Source of the DNA: an uncultured Bacteroidales bacterium
GTDB taxonomy: Bacteria; Bacteroidota; Bacteroidia; Bacteroidales; UBA4417
DNA: 50,549 bases
Assembly (NCBI GenBank): GCA_903864265.1
Contig: CAIPFN010000124.1
Coordinates: forward strand, 1-50,549
Direction of reading: 5' to 3'
This document shows positions 8,571 to 19,072 of the stretch, in pieces (within the stretch, counting starts at the first letter, position 1; each line of letters opens with the position of its first letter). Position numbers and translations under genes: made by a program. Below the pieces are notes generated by a model. That model did not search any database, had not been told where the DNA came from, and worked only from the letters and a program-made list of their open reading frames with translations.

Positions 8571-11183
8571 TTACATAACAAACTTACGTGCCAGTGTTAA
8601 AGCTTCATCCAGGCCTTCCGGATTTTTACCTCCCGCCGTGGCAAACCCAGGCTGACCTCCGCCACCGCCCTGTATCACTTTGGCCAGTTCGCGAATGATG
8701 GCTCCGGCATTCATTCCTTTGGAGGCAATCAGTTCGTCGGCCACCAGGACGCTCAGGGTAGCTTTTCCGTCATTTTCGGATCCCAGCACCAGGAAAAGGT
8801 TTTCAACCACTGCCCGCATGGCGAAAGCAATATCTTTCGCCGCATTTGCATCGGCACTTATGCGGGTAGCCAGGAAGTTGATACCGTTGATCGCTTCCAC
8901 CTTCGTTAACAGTTCGTCTTTCAGCATCAGGGCCTTTTCGCGGTTGAATGCTTCAAGTTGTTTGCGCATATCGGAATTCTGATCCATCAGTTGCTGAACG
9001 GCCTTCAGTGGTTCCGTAGGGCTCTTTACCAGTTGTTTCAGGCTGGCTATGAGGGCTTCCTGTTCATAAACATATTCTTCGGCTTTGGCTGCCGTTATGG
9101 CTTCGATGCGACGTATTCCGGATGCAATGGCACCTTCACTCACAATTTTAACCATGCCGATCTGGCCGGTTGCTTTCACATGGGTTCCTCCGCAGAGTTC
9201 CACCGATTCGCCATAGCGGATCACCCTTACTTTTTCCCCGTATTTCTCCCCGAAAAAGGCCAGGGCCCCCATATTTACAGCTTCTTCCATGCTTACGGCT
9301 CGGTGTTCGTCGAGCATGGCGTTTTCCCGTACCAGGCTGTTGGTCATTTTTTCGATGGCAAGCAATTCCTCTTCCGTAAGTTTCTGGAAATGAGAAAAAT
9401 CGAAACGAAGATACTCCGAACCCACAAACGATCCTTTTTGTTCAACATGCGTTCCCAGCACTTTGCGCAGGGCATAATGAAGCAGGTGGGTTGCAGAGTG
9501 GTTGTTGGCAATGGCGGTGCGACGATCCGTATTCACCCTTGCCCTGAAAATGGCAGCAGGATTCTCCGGCAGGTTTTCGACAAGGTGGACGATCAGGTTA
9601 TTCTCTTTACGGGTATCTATAACAGGGATAGTCTCGTTTGCCGAGCTCAGTACCCCGGTGTCGCCGGCTTGTCCGCCACTTTCGGCATAAAAAGGAGTGC
9701 GGTCGAATACCAGCTGATACACCTCTTTTCCTTTTGCCGTTATCTTGCGGAAACGGACAATTTTAATATCGGATTCGGTGGTATCGTATGCCAGGAATTC
9801 GGTGTTATCCGAAGCTTCCAGTTCGTGCCAGTCGTCGGTCGAAACCGTGGCGTCGCGGCGTGAGCGGTTTTTCTGTGCTTCGAGTTTCAGGCTGAAATTT
9901 TCCATATCCACCTCCCAGCCCAGCTCGCGGCTCATCAGCTGGGTAAGGTCGATCGGAAAACCGAAGGTATCGTACATCTCGAAAGCAAATTCCCCGTTGA
10001 TCACTTTATGGTCGGGATGAGCAGCAATGTACTGATTGAATTTAACAATGCCGGTGGCCAGGGTGCGAAGGAAGGATGCTTCCTCCTCGGCTATCACGCG
10101 CTGTATAAGCTGCAGGTTTCGCGTCAGTTCGGGGAAGAACTCTCCCATCTGGGCTTCGAGCACCGTAACCAGTTTACAGATCAGCGGTTCGCGCACATTC
10201 AGGAAAGAGTATGCATAGCGGACGGCCCGGCGAAGTATGCGGCGGATCACGTAGCCGGCTTTCACGTTCGACGGCAGTTGCCCGTCGGCAATGGCGAAGG
10301 TCACGGCACGAAGGTGGTCGGCGATAACCCGCATGGCAACATCGCTTTTATGGTCGTTACCATACGTGATGCCGGTTATTTTGGCGATTTCGGCAATCAG
10401 GGGTGTGAAAACATCCGTATCGTAATTGCTTTGCGTACCCTGCAGTACCATGCACAGCCGTTCGAAGCCCATGCCGGTATCCACATGTTTTGCGGGAAGC
10501 GGAACCAAAGAACCATTGGCCTGGCGGTTGTATTGTATAAATACGTTATTCCAGATTTCGATGACCTGGGGATGGTCGTTATTCACCAGCTGATCGCCTG
10601 GAATTTTAGCTTTCTCCGCTTCATCCCGTATATCCACATGGATTTCGGAGCAGGGACCGCAGGGACCGGTGTCGCCCATTTCCCAGAAGTTGTCTTTCTT
10701 CGAACCGCGCAGTATGCGTTCTTCCGGAATATATTTCTTCCAGATTTCAAGTGCTTCGGTGTCTTCCTCCATATGGTCGGTAGCATCTCCTCCGAATATG
10801 GTCACATACAATTTATCTTTATCAATTTTATACACTTCGGTGAGCAGTTCCCAGGCCCATGAAATGGCTTCTTCTTTAAAATAATCGCCGAACGACCAGT
10901 TGCCCAGCATTTCGAACATGGTATGATGATAGGTATCATGACCCACTTCTTCCAGGTCATTATGTTTTCCCGAAACCCGGAGGCATTTCTGCGAATCGGT
11001 AACCCTGGGCCATCTGGCAGGTTCATTTCCCAGGAACCAGTCCTTGAACTGGTTCATGCCCGCGTTGGTAAACATAAGAGTCGGGTCATTTTTAACCACC
11101 ATGGGAGCGGATGGAACTATCTGGTGATGTTTCGAAGCAAAGAATCCAAGAAAAGTTCGGCGTATTTCGGCACTGGTCATCAT
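8571..11183 (-). CDS. alaS: Alanyl-tRNA synthetase
   Basis: N-terminus EIRRTFLGFFASKHHQIVPSAPMVVKNDPTLMFTNAGMNQFKDWFLG; NNHSATHLLHYALRKVLG and VELCGGTHVKATGQIG editing motifs. Confidence 0.98.
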   Translation of the reverse strand: MMTSAEIRRTFLGFFASKHHQIVPSAPMVVKNDPTLMFTNAGMNQFKDWFLGNEPARWPRVTDSQKCLRVSGKHNDLEEVGHDTYHHTMFEMLGNWSFGDYFKEEAISWAWELLTEVYKIDKDKLYVTIFGGDATDHMEEDTEALEIWKKYIPEERILRGSKKDNFWEMGDTGPCGPCSEIHVDIRDEAEKAKIPGDQLVNNDHPQVIEIWNNVFIQYNRQANGSLVPLPAKHVDTGMGFERLCMVLQGTQSNYDTDVFTPLIAEIAKITGITYGNDHKSDVAMRVIADHLRAVTFAIADGQLPSNVKAGYVIRRILRRAVRYAYSFLNVREPLICKLVTVLEAQMGEFFPELTRNLQLIQRVIAEEEASFLRTLATGIVKFNQYIAAHPDHKVINGEFAFEMYDTFGFPIDLTQLMSRELGWEVDMENFSLKLEAQKNRSRRDATVSTDDWHELEASDNTEFLAYDTTESDIKIVRFRKITAKGKEVYQLVFDRTPFYAESGGQAGDTGVLSSANETIPVIDTRKENNLIVHLVENLPENPAAIFRARVNTDRRTAIANNHSATHLLHYALRKVLGTHVEQKGSFVGSEYLRFDFSHFQKLTEEELLAIEKMTNSLVRENAMLDEHRAVSMEEAVNMGALAFFGEKYGEKVRVIRYGESVELCGGTHVKATGQIGMVKIVSEGAIASGIRRIEAITAAKAEEYVYEQEALIASLKQLVKSPTEPLKAVQQLMDQNSDMRKQLEAFNREKALMLKDELLTKVEAINGINFLATRISADANAAKDIAFAMRAVVENLFLVLGSENDGKATLSVLVADELIASKGMNAGAIIRELAKVIQGGGGGQPGFATAGGKNPEGLDEALTLARKFVM

Positions 11184-11571
11184 TAAATGTAATTTGTCGG
11201 TTTGATTAATATTTATTTCAGGTATTGTATTTAGTTGTATCTTAGTTGGTTAAAAGCATTGTACCGGTATTGGTAACCGCTCGCCACACGCTTTTAACAA
11301 ATGTTCACATCCCAAATGGCTGCAAATTTAAGTTAAATAATTATTTTTGCCGTTACCCGATTGAAAGTAGCATACTTTTAATGATGAAATGGGATACTGT
11401 AAGCTCCCGGGAGCAAAGGGTAAAAAGAGATGGGTGAGCTGGAAATGGGGAAGGAGAAGGTCAAAAGGGGAACATCAATCCTGACCTCTGGATTCAAATG
11501 ACTAGAACCTTTCAGTAAAGAAACAGGTTTCCCCCAAATGAATTGCCATAATAAAGCTATAGCAAAAAAGA

Positions 11572-12543
11572 ATGTCAAAAATCAAATACCAGTTTAATAC
11601 CAAGTCGCTCAAAATTGAGCGGGTTCAGGTAACGATGAAGGAGCGTTTGAAACGTATCGCTTCGTCAATGGCTTTCGGCCTGGTATTCGGAGCCGTGGTA
11701 ATTGTACTTGCCTACAACTTTATGTCGTCGCCGCGTGAAAAAGTATTGCAGAACGAGCTTGAACAATATAAGCTACAGTACAAGATCATGAACGACCGCC
11801 TCGACAAGGTGCAGAACGTACTGGCTGATGTTCAGGACAGGGATGACAATATTTACCGTGTTATTTTCGAAGCGGAACCCATTCCTTCGGAAGTGCGCAA
11901 GGCCGGATTCGGCGGCGTCGACCGGTACGAGCATCTCGAAGGACTGGCCAATTCAAAGATTATCGTAAACACAGCCAAACGGCTCGATGAAATTACCAGT
12001 CAGTTGGTGGTTCAAAGTAAGTCGTACGACGAGGTTTTCAGGATGGCGAAAGATAAAGAGAAACTTATAGCCAGTATCCCTGCCATTCAGCCGGTTAATT
12101 TCCATGATCTGAGGCGTATAGGTTCTTTGTTCGGCTACCGCACGGACCCGTTTTACAAGGTGATCAAATTTCACGAAGGCATCGATTTTACAGCCGCCAT
12201 AGGCACGCCTATTTACGCTACAGGCGACGGAATAATTTCAGAGGCAGAATACAACAGCGGAGGCTATGGCAACAAGATTGTCATCAATCACGGGTTTAGC
12301 TATGAGACCGTGTATGCCCACCTGTCGAAAATTAAAGTGAAAGTGGGTCAGCGGGTGAAGCGCGGTGAAATTATAGGTTTGATGGGAAATACCGGCAAAT
12401 CAACGGCTCCTCACTGTCATTATGAAGTCCATAAGGCAGGTGTTCCCATGAATCCGATTTATTTCTTCTTCAACGATATTACTCCGGCTGAATACCAGGC
12501 TATGCTTGAGCTTTCGGCCAAACCATCGCAGACGCTGGATTAA
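11572..12543 (+). CDS. M23 family metallopeptidase, membrane anchored
   Basis: FGYRTDPFYKVIKFHEGIDFTAAIGTPIYATGDG ... GLMGNTGKSTAPHCHYEVHKAG; LytM H/D/HxH residues present; one N-terminal TM segment. Confidence 0.95.
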   Translation: MSKIKYQFNTKSLKIERVQVTMKERLKRIASSMAFGLVFGAVVIVLAYNFMSSPREKVLQNELEQYKLQYKIMNDRLDKVQNVLADVQDRDDNIYRVIFEAEPIPSEVRKAGFGGVDRYEHLEGLANSKIIVNTAKRLDEITSQLVVQSKSYDEVFRMAKDKEKLIASIPAIQPVNFHDLRRIGSLFGYRTDPFYKVIKFHEGIDFTAAIGTPIYATGDGIISEAEYNSGGYGNKIVINHGFSYETVYAHLSKIKVKVGQRVKRGEIIGLMGNTGKSTAPHCHYEVHKAGVPMNPIYFFFNDITPAEYQAMLELSAKPSQTLD

Positions 12544-12705
12544 CGGACGACCCTGAACGGATCCATACTTTAAAATGGAACATCTGCATACTGACACGAA
12601 CAAAATGTTCATTTTGAAAAGGCTATGTGCACTTATGCCATAATCTGATACTTACCGGTTATTTATTATTCCTAAACTCTAAACCCAAACTCCTGTTCAC
12701 AGCAA

Positions 12706-13044
12706 ATGGCTCTTCGTACACAACCCATCGGAAAATTATATTACCGCATCGGCGAGGTTGCTGATATGTTTAAGGTAAATACTTCGTTGATACGGTTTTA
12801 CGAAAAGGAATTCGATATCATCAAACCGCATCGCAATAAGAAGGGAAACCGTTTGTTTACCCAGAATGATGTGGATCATTTTCACGCCATCTTCCACCTG
12901 ATAAAAGAAAAAGGCTACACCCTAGATGGTGCAAAGCTGCAACTCAGGGAAAAACGGACTGCGGTCAATGCTCCCGAACAGGATATATTGAACTCATTAC
13001 TCCGGATGAAACGTTTTTTGCTGGAACTGAGGGAACAACTGTAA
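12706..13044 (+). CDS. MerR family transcriptional regulator
   Basis: KLYYRIGEVADMFKVNTSLIRFYEKEFDIIKPHRNKKGNRLFTQNDVDHF winged HTH. Confidence 0.93.
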   Translation: MALRTQPIGKLYYRIGEVADMFKVNTSLIRFYEKEFDIIKPHRNKKGNRLFTQNDVDHFHAIFHLIKEKGYTLDGAKLQLREKRTAVNAPEQDILNSLLRMKRFLLELREQL

Positions 13045-13219
13045 GCGGGGTAGTGAACGGAAATCAAAAAGGGGAAAACCGGGTCAGTAGCCTGGAAAAG
13101 CTCTGATTATTAATCAAAACCTGGCCAAACATCTGCCGAAAGGCTGAAACCGCACCTTTATTTCATTATGCAATTTTATGCCCGGCTTTTCGCCAGCGGG
13201 TAACAGTAGACCTCCGGCT

Positions 13220-14194
13220 CTAAAAATACTTTTTCTCCACTAAAAATTCAGTCACATACTCGTACACCCCTTCTTCGAGGGTATAGAACGGGGCCGGGTA
13301 GGAAGCCTGCTGCAAGAGTTTTGTCATATCGGCTTCGGTGAAATACTGGTATTTCTCGCGTATATCCGCCGGTGTGTCAACGAATTCAATCTTTTCAGGG
13401 ATTTCGAGAGCTTTAAAAACGGCTTTGGCCAGGTGCAGGAAAGCGCGCGCTTTCCCGGTTCCCAGGTTGTAAAGCCCTGATTGTGGCTTGGTTTGCATCA
13501 TAAAATACAAAACATCAACAACATCTTTCACGTAAACAAAATCACGCAACTGCATGCCATCCGCAAAGCCTGAGCGGTGCGAGCGGAACAGTTTTACGCC
13601 CCCGGTTTCGTTAATCTGTTTAAAAGCATGTAGTATAACTGATGCCATCCGTGCTTTGTGGTATTCGTTCGGGCCGTACACATTGAAAAATTTCATCCCG
13701 GCCCAGAAAGGAGGCGTCTTTTCCTGCTGCAAGGCCCATACATCGAAATTGTTTTTCGATTCGCCGTAAGCGTTCAGAGGACGCAGTTTTTCAACCAGCG
13801 AATGCTCGTCGGAATAGCCATGTTCGCCCATGCCGTACGTTGCTGCTGACGAAGCATAAATTAACGGAACTTCATATTGTGTACAGGCTTCCCAAACCTG
13901 TTTGGTATAATTCAGGTTGAGACGGTTAAAAAGTTCGACATCCGATTCCGTAGTATCGGTGCGGGCACCCAGGTGAAAAACAGATGCCACTTCGAGGTGG
14001 TGTTTACGCAACCAGTTGATAAACTCATCGCGGTGTACATGACCCACAATAGATTTATGGTCCAGGTTATGATTCTTCAGCGGGTTGCTGAAATCGTCGA
14101 CAACAATGATATGGGTTAAGCCTTTGTTGTTGAGTTTATTTACCATACAACTGCCGATAAACCCTGCTGCTCCTGTTACTACGGTATAGGTCAT
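13220..14194 (-). CDS. hldD: ADP-L-glycero-D-manno-heptose 6-epimerase (SDR)
   Basis: VTGAAGFIGSCMVNKLNNKGLTHIIVVDDFS; YASSAATYGMGEHGYSDE; LRPLNAYGESKNNFDVWAL; FFNVYGPNEYHKARMASV. Confidence 0.93.
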   Translation of the reverse strand: MTYTVVTGAAGFIGSCMVNKLNNKGLTHIIVVDDFSNPLKNHNLDHKSIVGHVHRDEFINWLRKHHLEVASVFHLGARTDTTESDVELFNRLNLNYTKQVWEACTQYEVPLIYASSAATYGMGEHGYSDEHSLVEKLRPLNAYGESKNNFDVWALQQEKTPPFWAGMKFFNVYGPNEYHKARMASVILHAFKQINETGGVKLFRSHRSGFADGMQLRDFVYVKDVVDVLYFMMQTKPQSGLYNLGTGKARAFLHLAKAVFKALEIPEKIEFVDTPADIREKYQYFTEADMTKLLQQASYPAPFYTLEEGVYEYVTEFLVEKKYF

Positions 14195-14274
14195 AATGCT
14201 TGATTTTATAAATGCAAAGTTAAGGTAAATGCTGATTTAATTTCAGATCTCTGACACCCGGGGTATGATGTGCA

Positions 14275-14360
14275 GGGTTCCATGTTCCATGTTCCGGGTT
14301 CCATGTTCCGGGTTCCATGTTCCGGGTTCCGGATTCAATCTTCCGGGTTCCATGCTCCGG
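14275..14360. repeat. 14-bp tandem repeat (ccgggttccatgtt)
   Basis: gggttccatgttccatgttccgggttccatgttccgggttccatgttccgggttcc...ttccgggttccatgctccgg. Confidence 0.95.
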
Positions 14361-14422
14361 CGCCCCATGGGATAGCGGGAATCACGCACCTCCCAATCCC
14401 TCATCCTTGTGCTTCAGCCCCA

Positions 14423-16054
14423 CTACTCAATTTCCACTTCGCTCACCAGGAGCCAGGCTTTAGTCTCTCCCGCTGAATTCAACGAGGGATCGGAACTGGC
14501 ATTGATGGCCTTGATACGTATATACCGGGTATGCAGGTTATCAAAGTTCCGCGTGAGCATCACCGGACCATCGAGCCGCAGATCATCGGTTTGGGAAGGA
14601 TAGTAGGTATTAAGAAGAATATAGTCCTTCCCGTCAGCGGAGGCATAAAACTCAACAGCCGAAGGCAGAAACATACGGTTTGCAGGTAACTGAAGTACAT
14701 CGAGTCCCAACACCTTCACCTCTTTTACTTCACCAAGGTCAACCGCAACGTCGAAATCACTGCCTTCGAAACCCATCCACTGCTTATTGTCGGGATTGGA
14801 CGAACCAATCAGCCCGTCGAACAGTCCCGGGATGCCCGATCCCGGGTATTTCGGGCCAGGCTGAATGGCAAGTGCGGCAGTTTTAATGCCTTGAACAAAG
14901 GTGTACATACGGGTAATAGTCTCGCTAGTGTTTTTACCTGAAACGGAAACCGCTTTCAAGGTGCAGTTATTCCCTATGGTAAAAGGCGAAGTATATTTTT
15001 TTGACCCAGGGCCGGGCGGGGTTCCATCGAGAGTGTAATATACGGAGGACCCCTCAGCGGTAGTGGTCAGTTCGATCTGCTGAGGACCGGGGTATGCTCC
15101 CCCGGAGAGCGGGCACCAGGGTTTTGGAACATACTGGCTTGTCTTTCCCTGGTTTGCTTTGGTGCTAAATGCTTCATTAACTGGTCGCCCTATCCATTCA
15201 ACAGGTATTTTGAGCCCGAGCATACGGGCAATCGTAGGAGCGGTATTCATAAGGTCGTTGGGGGTTTCGAGCAGGGTGTTCTTTTTGATGCCAGGTCCAC
15301 TGATAATCCAGGGGACTTCCAGGTCCGAAAGGCTTTCTGCTCCCAGGGCGGGTACTTTGCTCCCGGGATTGGAAGTTACTATAAAGGCAGTAGTTTTACC
15401 CAATCCCATTTCCTGAATGCCTGTTATCAGTTTGCCGATTTCTGTATCTATCTCCCTGAACGACTGCAAATGGTACTTCGTCCCAAACCCTTTGCTGCGT
15501 CCGACTTCATCAGGTAACCCATAGTAAATAAAGGTAAAGAGCGGTTTTTCATTTTTAAAATAATTCAATGCCAGGGAGGTTATCATCACCTGTCCCTGTA
15601 TATATTGTTCCTTGCTGATGATTTTTTTATTCACATAAGTGCCCAGCCATTCCTGGTCGTAAAACATAGCCGTAACCGCCTTTGGCATTTGCTTCCGGAT
15701 CAGGGTAAAAATGGAAGGGAAATACCCGTCGGCATCTTTAACTGTAGGCTCAAAACCCTGGGAAAACAGGCTCCAGTCGCTATTTGTAACTCCATGCTGT
15801 TCAGGGCCCGCTCCCGAAAGTATGGAAGCCCAGTTCGGTGGGCCGGCCGCCGGCATAACTCCCCGGGTTTTGACCGAGATCACTCCCTGGGCAACCAGGC
15901 TGTTGATTGCCGGTGTTTCCGAATACTGAAAATCTTCGGCCGAAAGTCCGCCAATACCGATCAGAATAACATGTTTTGGCGATGCAGGCTGGGCCTGAAT
16001 GCTGAATGCTGGTATAAAGAATACTATGGTTATCAGTAGGTTGAATAGTTTCAT
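14423..16054 (-). CDS. Secreted alkaline-phosphatase-superfamily (NPP-like) fold protein, probably catalytically dead, with CHB_HEX_C_1-like and discoidin-like C-terminal domains
   Basis: HVILIGIGGLSAEDF ... PNWASILSGAGPEQHGVTNSDW fold motifs; SSVYYTLDGTPPGPGSKKYTSPF; C-terminal discoidin-like region. Start trimmed to the signal peptide MKLFNLLITIVFFIPAFSIQA at 16054 rather than the ORF-track start at 16378. Confidence 0.85.
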   Translation of the reverse strand: MKLFNLLITIVFFIPAFSIQAQPASPKHVILIGIGGLSAEDFQYSETPAINSLVAQGVISVKTRGVMPAAGPPNWASILSGAGPEQHGVTNSDWSLFSQGFEPTVKDADGYFPSIFTLIRKQMPKAVTAMFYDQEWLGTYVNKKIISKEQYIQGQVMITSLALNYFKNEKPLFTFIYYGLPDEVGRSKGFGTKYHLQSFREIDTEIGKLITGIQEMGLGKTTAFIVTSNPGSKVPALGAESLSDLEVPWIISGPGIKKNTLLETPNDLMNTAPTIARMLGLKIPVEWIGRPVNEAFSTKANQGKTSQYVPKPWCPLSGGAYPGPQQIELTTTAEGSSVYYTLDGTPPGPGSKKYTSPFTIGNNCTLKAVSVSGKNTSETITRMYTFVQGIKTAALAIQPGPKYPGSGIPGLFDGLIGSSNPDNKQWMGFEGSDFDVAVDLGEVKEVKVLGLDVLQLPANRMFLPSAVEFYASADGKDYILLNTYYPSQTDDLRLDGPVMLTRNFDNLHTRYIRIKAINASSDPSLNSAGETKAWLLVSEVEIE

Positions 16055-16509
16055 GCAGGAAATAATTTTGATTATAAAGGTAGAGCTTTTTCCCGTAACC
16101 CCATAATTTGCAATCTTGGGCCAGGTGGCAGTCAGGCATTCAGGTTTTGAACTGATTTGTAATCGGAGTAACCTGATGGAAGCCCCGGCAGCATGATTGC
16201 CCGGCCAAAGCTTTGATAATGGGTGCCGGATTATTATCCATGTTCCGGTCGGGTTCCCTGGCTTTCGTGTATTGCCGGCTAAGAAAATATTTCTGTGAAG
16301 AATCCGGCAATAATATATAAGTTTTAAACCAATAAATGCTTTATTTTTGCGATAGCTCTGTGCGATATCCGTAAACATTTAACAACCGGAGCAAGGCTTT
16401 AAAGCATAAAACTATCTGCTGTCAAGAGCTAATCTTTATGAGGCTATAGAATCATTACAGATGCAAAAGGCAAGGAATCAGAACCTGTTACCCTCAAATA
16501 ATCATTATT

Positions 16510-17343
16510 ATGAAACATTTTGAAACCAAATGGAAAGCACACGATGGCACCGACATCTTTGCCCAGGGCTGGGAGTCAGGAGCAAAAACCCTTAAAGCCG
16601 TGGTTTGCCTTGTACACGGGCTGGGAGAACATTCCTCGCGCTACCGGCATGTTGCTGAGGCTTTTGGACTTGAAGGGTATACGCTCTTTGCTGCTGATTT
16701 GCGCGGGCATGGCCGTTCGGGAGGCAAACGGGGGCATATTCCTTCCATAGCGATGGTGATGAAAGATATTGATTTGTTGCTTGAGCAAGCGCAGACCCTT
16801 TATCCGGGAGTACCCCTGATATTGTACGGTCACAGCCTGGGTGGAATTCTTGTACTGCATTACGGATTGTCGCATAAGCCGGAAGTAAAAGGTGTTATAG
16901 CTACAAGTTCAGGCCTGAGAACTGCTTTGGAAAATCAGCCGATTAAAATTTTAGCGGCTAAAGTACTCGGATCTGTCATTCCCGGCGTATCCTTGCCAAG
17001 CGGACTCGATGTAAATGCCATTTCCCATGATAAACATGTGGTGGAACTCTACAAAAACGACCCTCTGGTGCATGATAAAGTTTCACTGGGTTTTGGAAAG
17101 ATTATGCTCAGCACGGCCAAATGGACCCTGCAGCATTCCTCCGCGTTTTCCCTTCCGCTTTTGCTGTTGCACGGTAAAGCCGATGCGATTGCCTTCGCAT
17201 CGGGAAGTATAGAGTTTGCTGCACCCCTGAAGGAGAGATGCAGCCTGGTTTTGTTCGACGGGGCTTTTCACGAATTACATAACGAGCCGGAGAAGGCAAA
17301 AGTGATTAAAACTATGACAAACTGGATGGACTCCCTGCTTTAG
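16510..17343 (+). CDS. Alpha/beta hydrolase, monoacylglycerol lipase-like
   Basis: VHGLGEHSSRYRHVAEAFGLEGYTLFAADLRGHGRSGGKRGHI; nucleophile elbow YGHSLGG; GKADAIA and FHELHNEPEK (Asp/His). Confidence 0.92.
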   Translation: MKHFETKWKAHDGTDIFAQGWESGAKTLKAVVCLVHGLGEHSSRYRHVAEAFGLEGYTLFAADLRGHGRSGGKRGHIPSIAMVMKDIDLLLEQAQTLYPGVPLILYGHSLGGILVLHYGLSHKPEVKGVIATSSGLRTALENQPIKILAAKVLGSVIPGVSLPSGLDVNAISHDKHVVELYKNDPLVHDKVSLGFGKIMLSTAKWTLQHSSAFSLPLLLLHGKADAIAFASGSIEFAAPLKERCSLVLFDGAFHELHNEPEKAKVIKTMTNWMDSLL

Positions 17344-17571
17344 TCATAACCGGAGTTCCCTGATTCGGATTCATTTCATCAAAACCTTAGCCCGGCTCTT
17401 AAGGATCCGCGATTTTCAGCATGCAACTTTCCCGTTCTGAGAATTGCATTATAGACCAAAATGAACCTGAGCCTTATTTGCATAAAAAAAAACTTTGCCG
17501 GTGCGGGTATGCCGCACTATACTGAAAGACAGAAATTATTCACCTTTGTCATAAAGAAAAACCATTTCAAT

Positions 17572-19059
17572 ATGTCATTATATATACTGGCATTAGACCA
17601 GGGCACTACAAGCAGCCGGTCTATTTTATTTGATAATAAGGGAACCGTTCTGGCTGCCGCCCACAAAGAATTCACCCAACTGTTTCCAAAGCCGGGTTGG
17701 GTTGAGCATAACCCTGTCGAAATATGGGAAACCCAGCTCTCCACCGCCCAGGAAGTGATGACCATGGCCGGTATTTCGGCCGGGGATATCGCAGCCATTG
17801 GTATAACCAACCAGAGGGAAACTACCGTGGTTTGGGATAGAAATACGGGGGAACCTGTTTATAATGCTATCGTCTGGCAGGACCGAAGGACCGCTGCTTT
17901 TTGCGACGAACTGAAAGCGAAAGGCCTGGAGGAAACCATCCGTCAGAAAACCGGCCTGGTAGCCGATGCCTATTTCAGCGGGACCAAAGTGAAATGGATA
18001 CTGGATAATGTTCCGGGTGCCAGGGACAAAGCGGAAAATGGGGAATTGTGCTTTGGAACCATAGATACCTGGTTGTTATGGAAATTAACGGGCGGTAAAG
18101 TGCATGCCACCGATGTAAGCAATGCCAGCCGGACTATGCTCTGCAATATTTCGACCTGCCAGTGGGATGGTGAACTCGAAAAAATGCTGGATGTACCGGG
18201 TAATATGCTGCCCCAGATCCGCAGCAGCAGCGAGGTGTATGGCCATACCATATTGCTTGACGGGAAAACGGGAATTCCCGTGGCAGGCATGGCCGGCGAC
18301 CAGCAGGCTGCACTCTTCGGGCAGTTGTGCACCCAGGCCGGTATGGTAAAAAATACCTATGGCACCGGTTGTTTTATGCTGATGAACACAGGTGATAAAA
18401 TGATTGTTTCGGACCATAATTTACTCACAACCGTTGCCTGGAAAATTAACGGGATTACGCAGTACGCGCTCGAAGGCAGTGTATTTATTGCCGGCGCCGT
18501 TGTGCAATGGCTGAGAGATGGATTAGGCATTATTAAAACTTCGGCTGATGTGGAAGCCCTGGCCAAACAAGTGGATACCACCGATGGGGTTTATGTGGTC
18601 CCTGCATTTGCAGGATTAGGTGCACCATACTGGAACCAGCATGCCCGGGGAACCATTACCGGTTTAACCCGCGGAAGTAATGCCTCGCATATCGCCAGGG
18701 CTGCGGTCGAAAGTATAGCCTACCAGACCATGGATGTACTCAAAGCCATGGAAGCCGATAGCCGCATTCAGATTAAAGAACTGAGGGTCGATGGAGGCGC
18801 AACCCGGAATAATTTATTGATGCAGTTTCAAAGTGACGTATTAAATACAAAAGTGATCAGGCCGGTCATTACCGAAACCACAGCCCTGGGAGCTGCCTAC
18901 CTTGCCGGATTGGCAGTCGGGTTTTGGGGGAGCCTCGATGAGTTGCAACAACAGTGGCAGGTGGAAAGGGTTTTTGCACCCGAAATTACGGAAGAAAACA
19001 GAAACGAATTAACCCGCGGATGGCAGAAAGCTGTCACTGCAGCATTATCTATTGCCTAA
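17572..19059 (+). CDS. glpK: Glycerol kinase
   Basis: [21 protein letters not shown] ... [47 protein letters not shown]; start set at 17572 to match family N-terminus. Confidence 0.97.
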   Translation: MSLYILALDQGTTSSRSILFDNKGTVLAAAHKEFTQLFPKPGWVEHNPVEIWETQLSTAQEVMTMAGISAGDIAAIGITNQRETTVVWDRNTGEPVYNAIVWQDRRTAAFCDELKAKGLEETIRQKTGLVADAYFSGTKVKWILDNVPGARDKAENGELCFGTIDTWLLWKLTGGKVHATDVSNASRTMLCNISTCQWDGELEKMLDVPGNMLPQIRSSSEVYGHTILLDGKTGIPVAGMAGDQQAALFGQLCTQAGMVKNTYGTGCFMLMNTGDKMIVSDHNLLTTVAWKINGITQYALEGSVFIAGAVVQWLRDGLGIIKTSADVEALAKQVDTTDGVYVVPAFAGLGAPYWNQHARGTITGLTRGSNASHIARAAVESIAYQTMDVLKAMEADSRIQIKELRVDGGATRNNLLMQFQSDVLNTKVIRPVITETTALGAAYLAGLAVGFWGSLDELQQQWQVERVFAPEITEENRNELTRGWQKAVTAALSIA

Positions 19060-19072
19060 CTATCCGCGTTAC

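Noticed and set aside
8958-10862. Two long + strand ORFs (301 and 284 aa) opposite alaS
   Set aside because: Antisense shadows of the alaS coding sequence; no recognisable domains.
11323-11349. TAAATTTG (- strand) and TATTTTTG (+ strand) in the alaS/M23 divergent region
   Set aside because: Each matches TAnnTTTG, but no convincing -33 element was found at proper spacing for either.
16055-16378. N-terminal extension of the AP-like ORF to 16378
   Set aside because: The signal peptide MKLFNLLITIVFFIPAFSIQA begins at 16054; the extension is unlike any domain and lies in the upstream intergene.
19052-19072. TTG start for glpD overlapping glpK
   Set aside because: The ATG at 19073 gives a normal GlpD N-terminus; the TTG extension is unnecessary.
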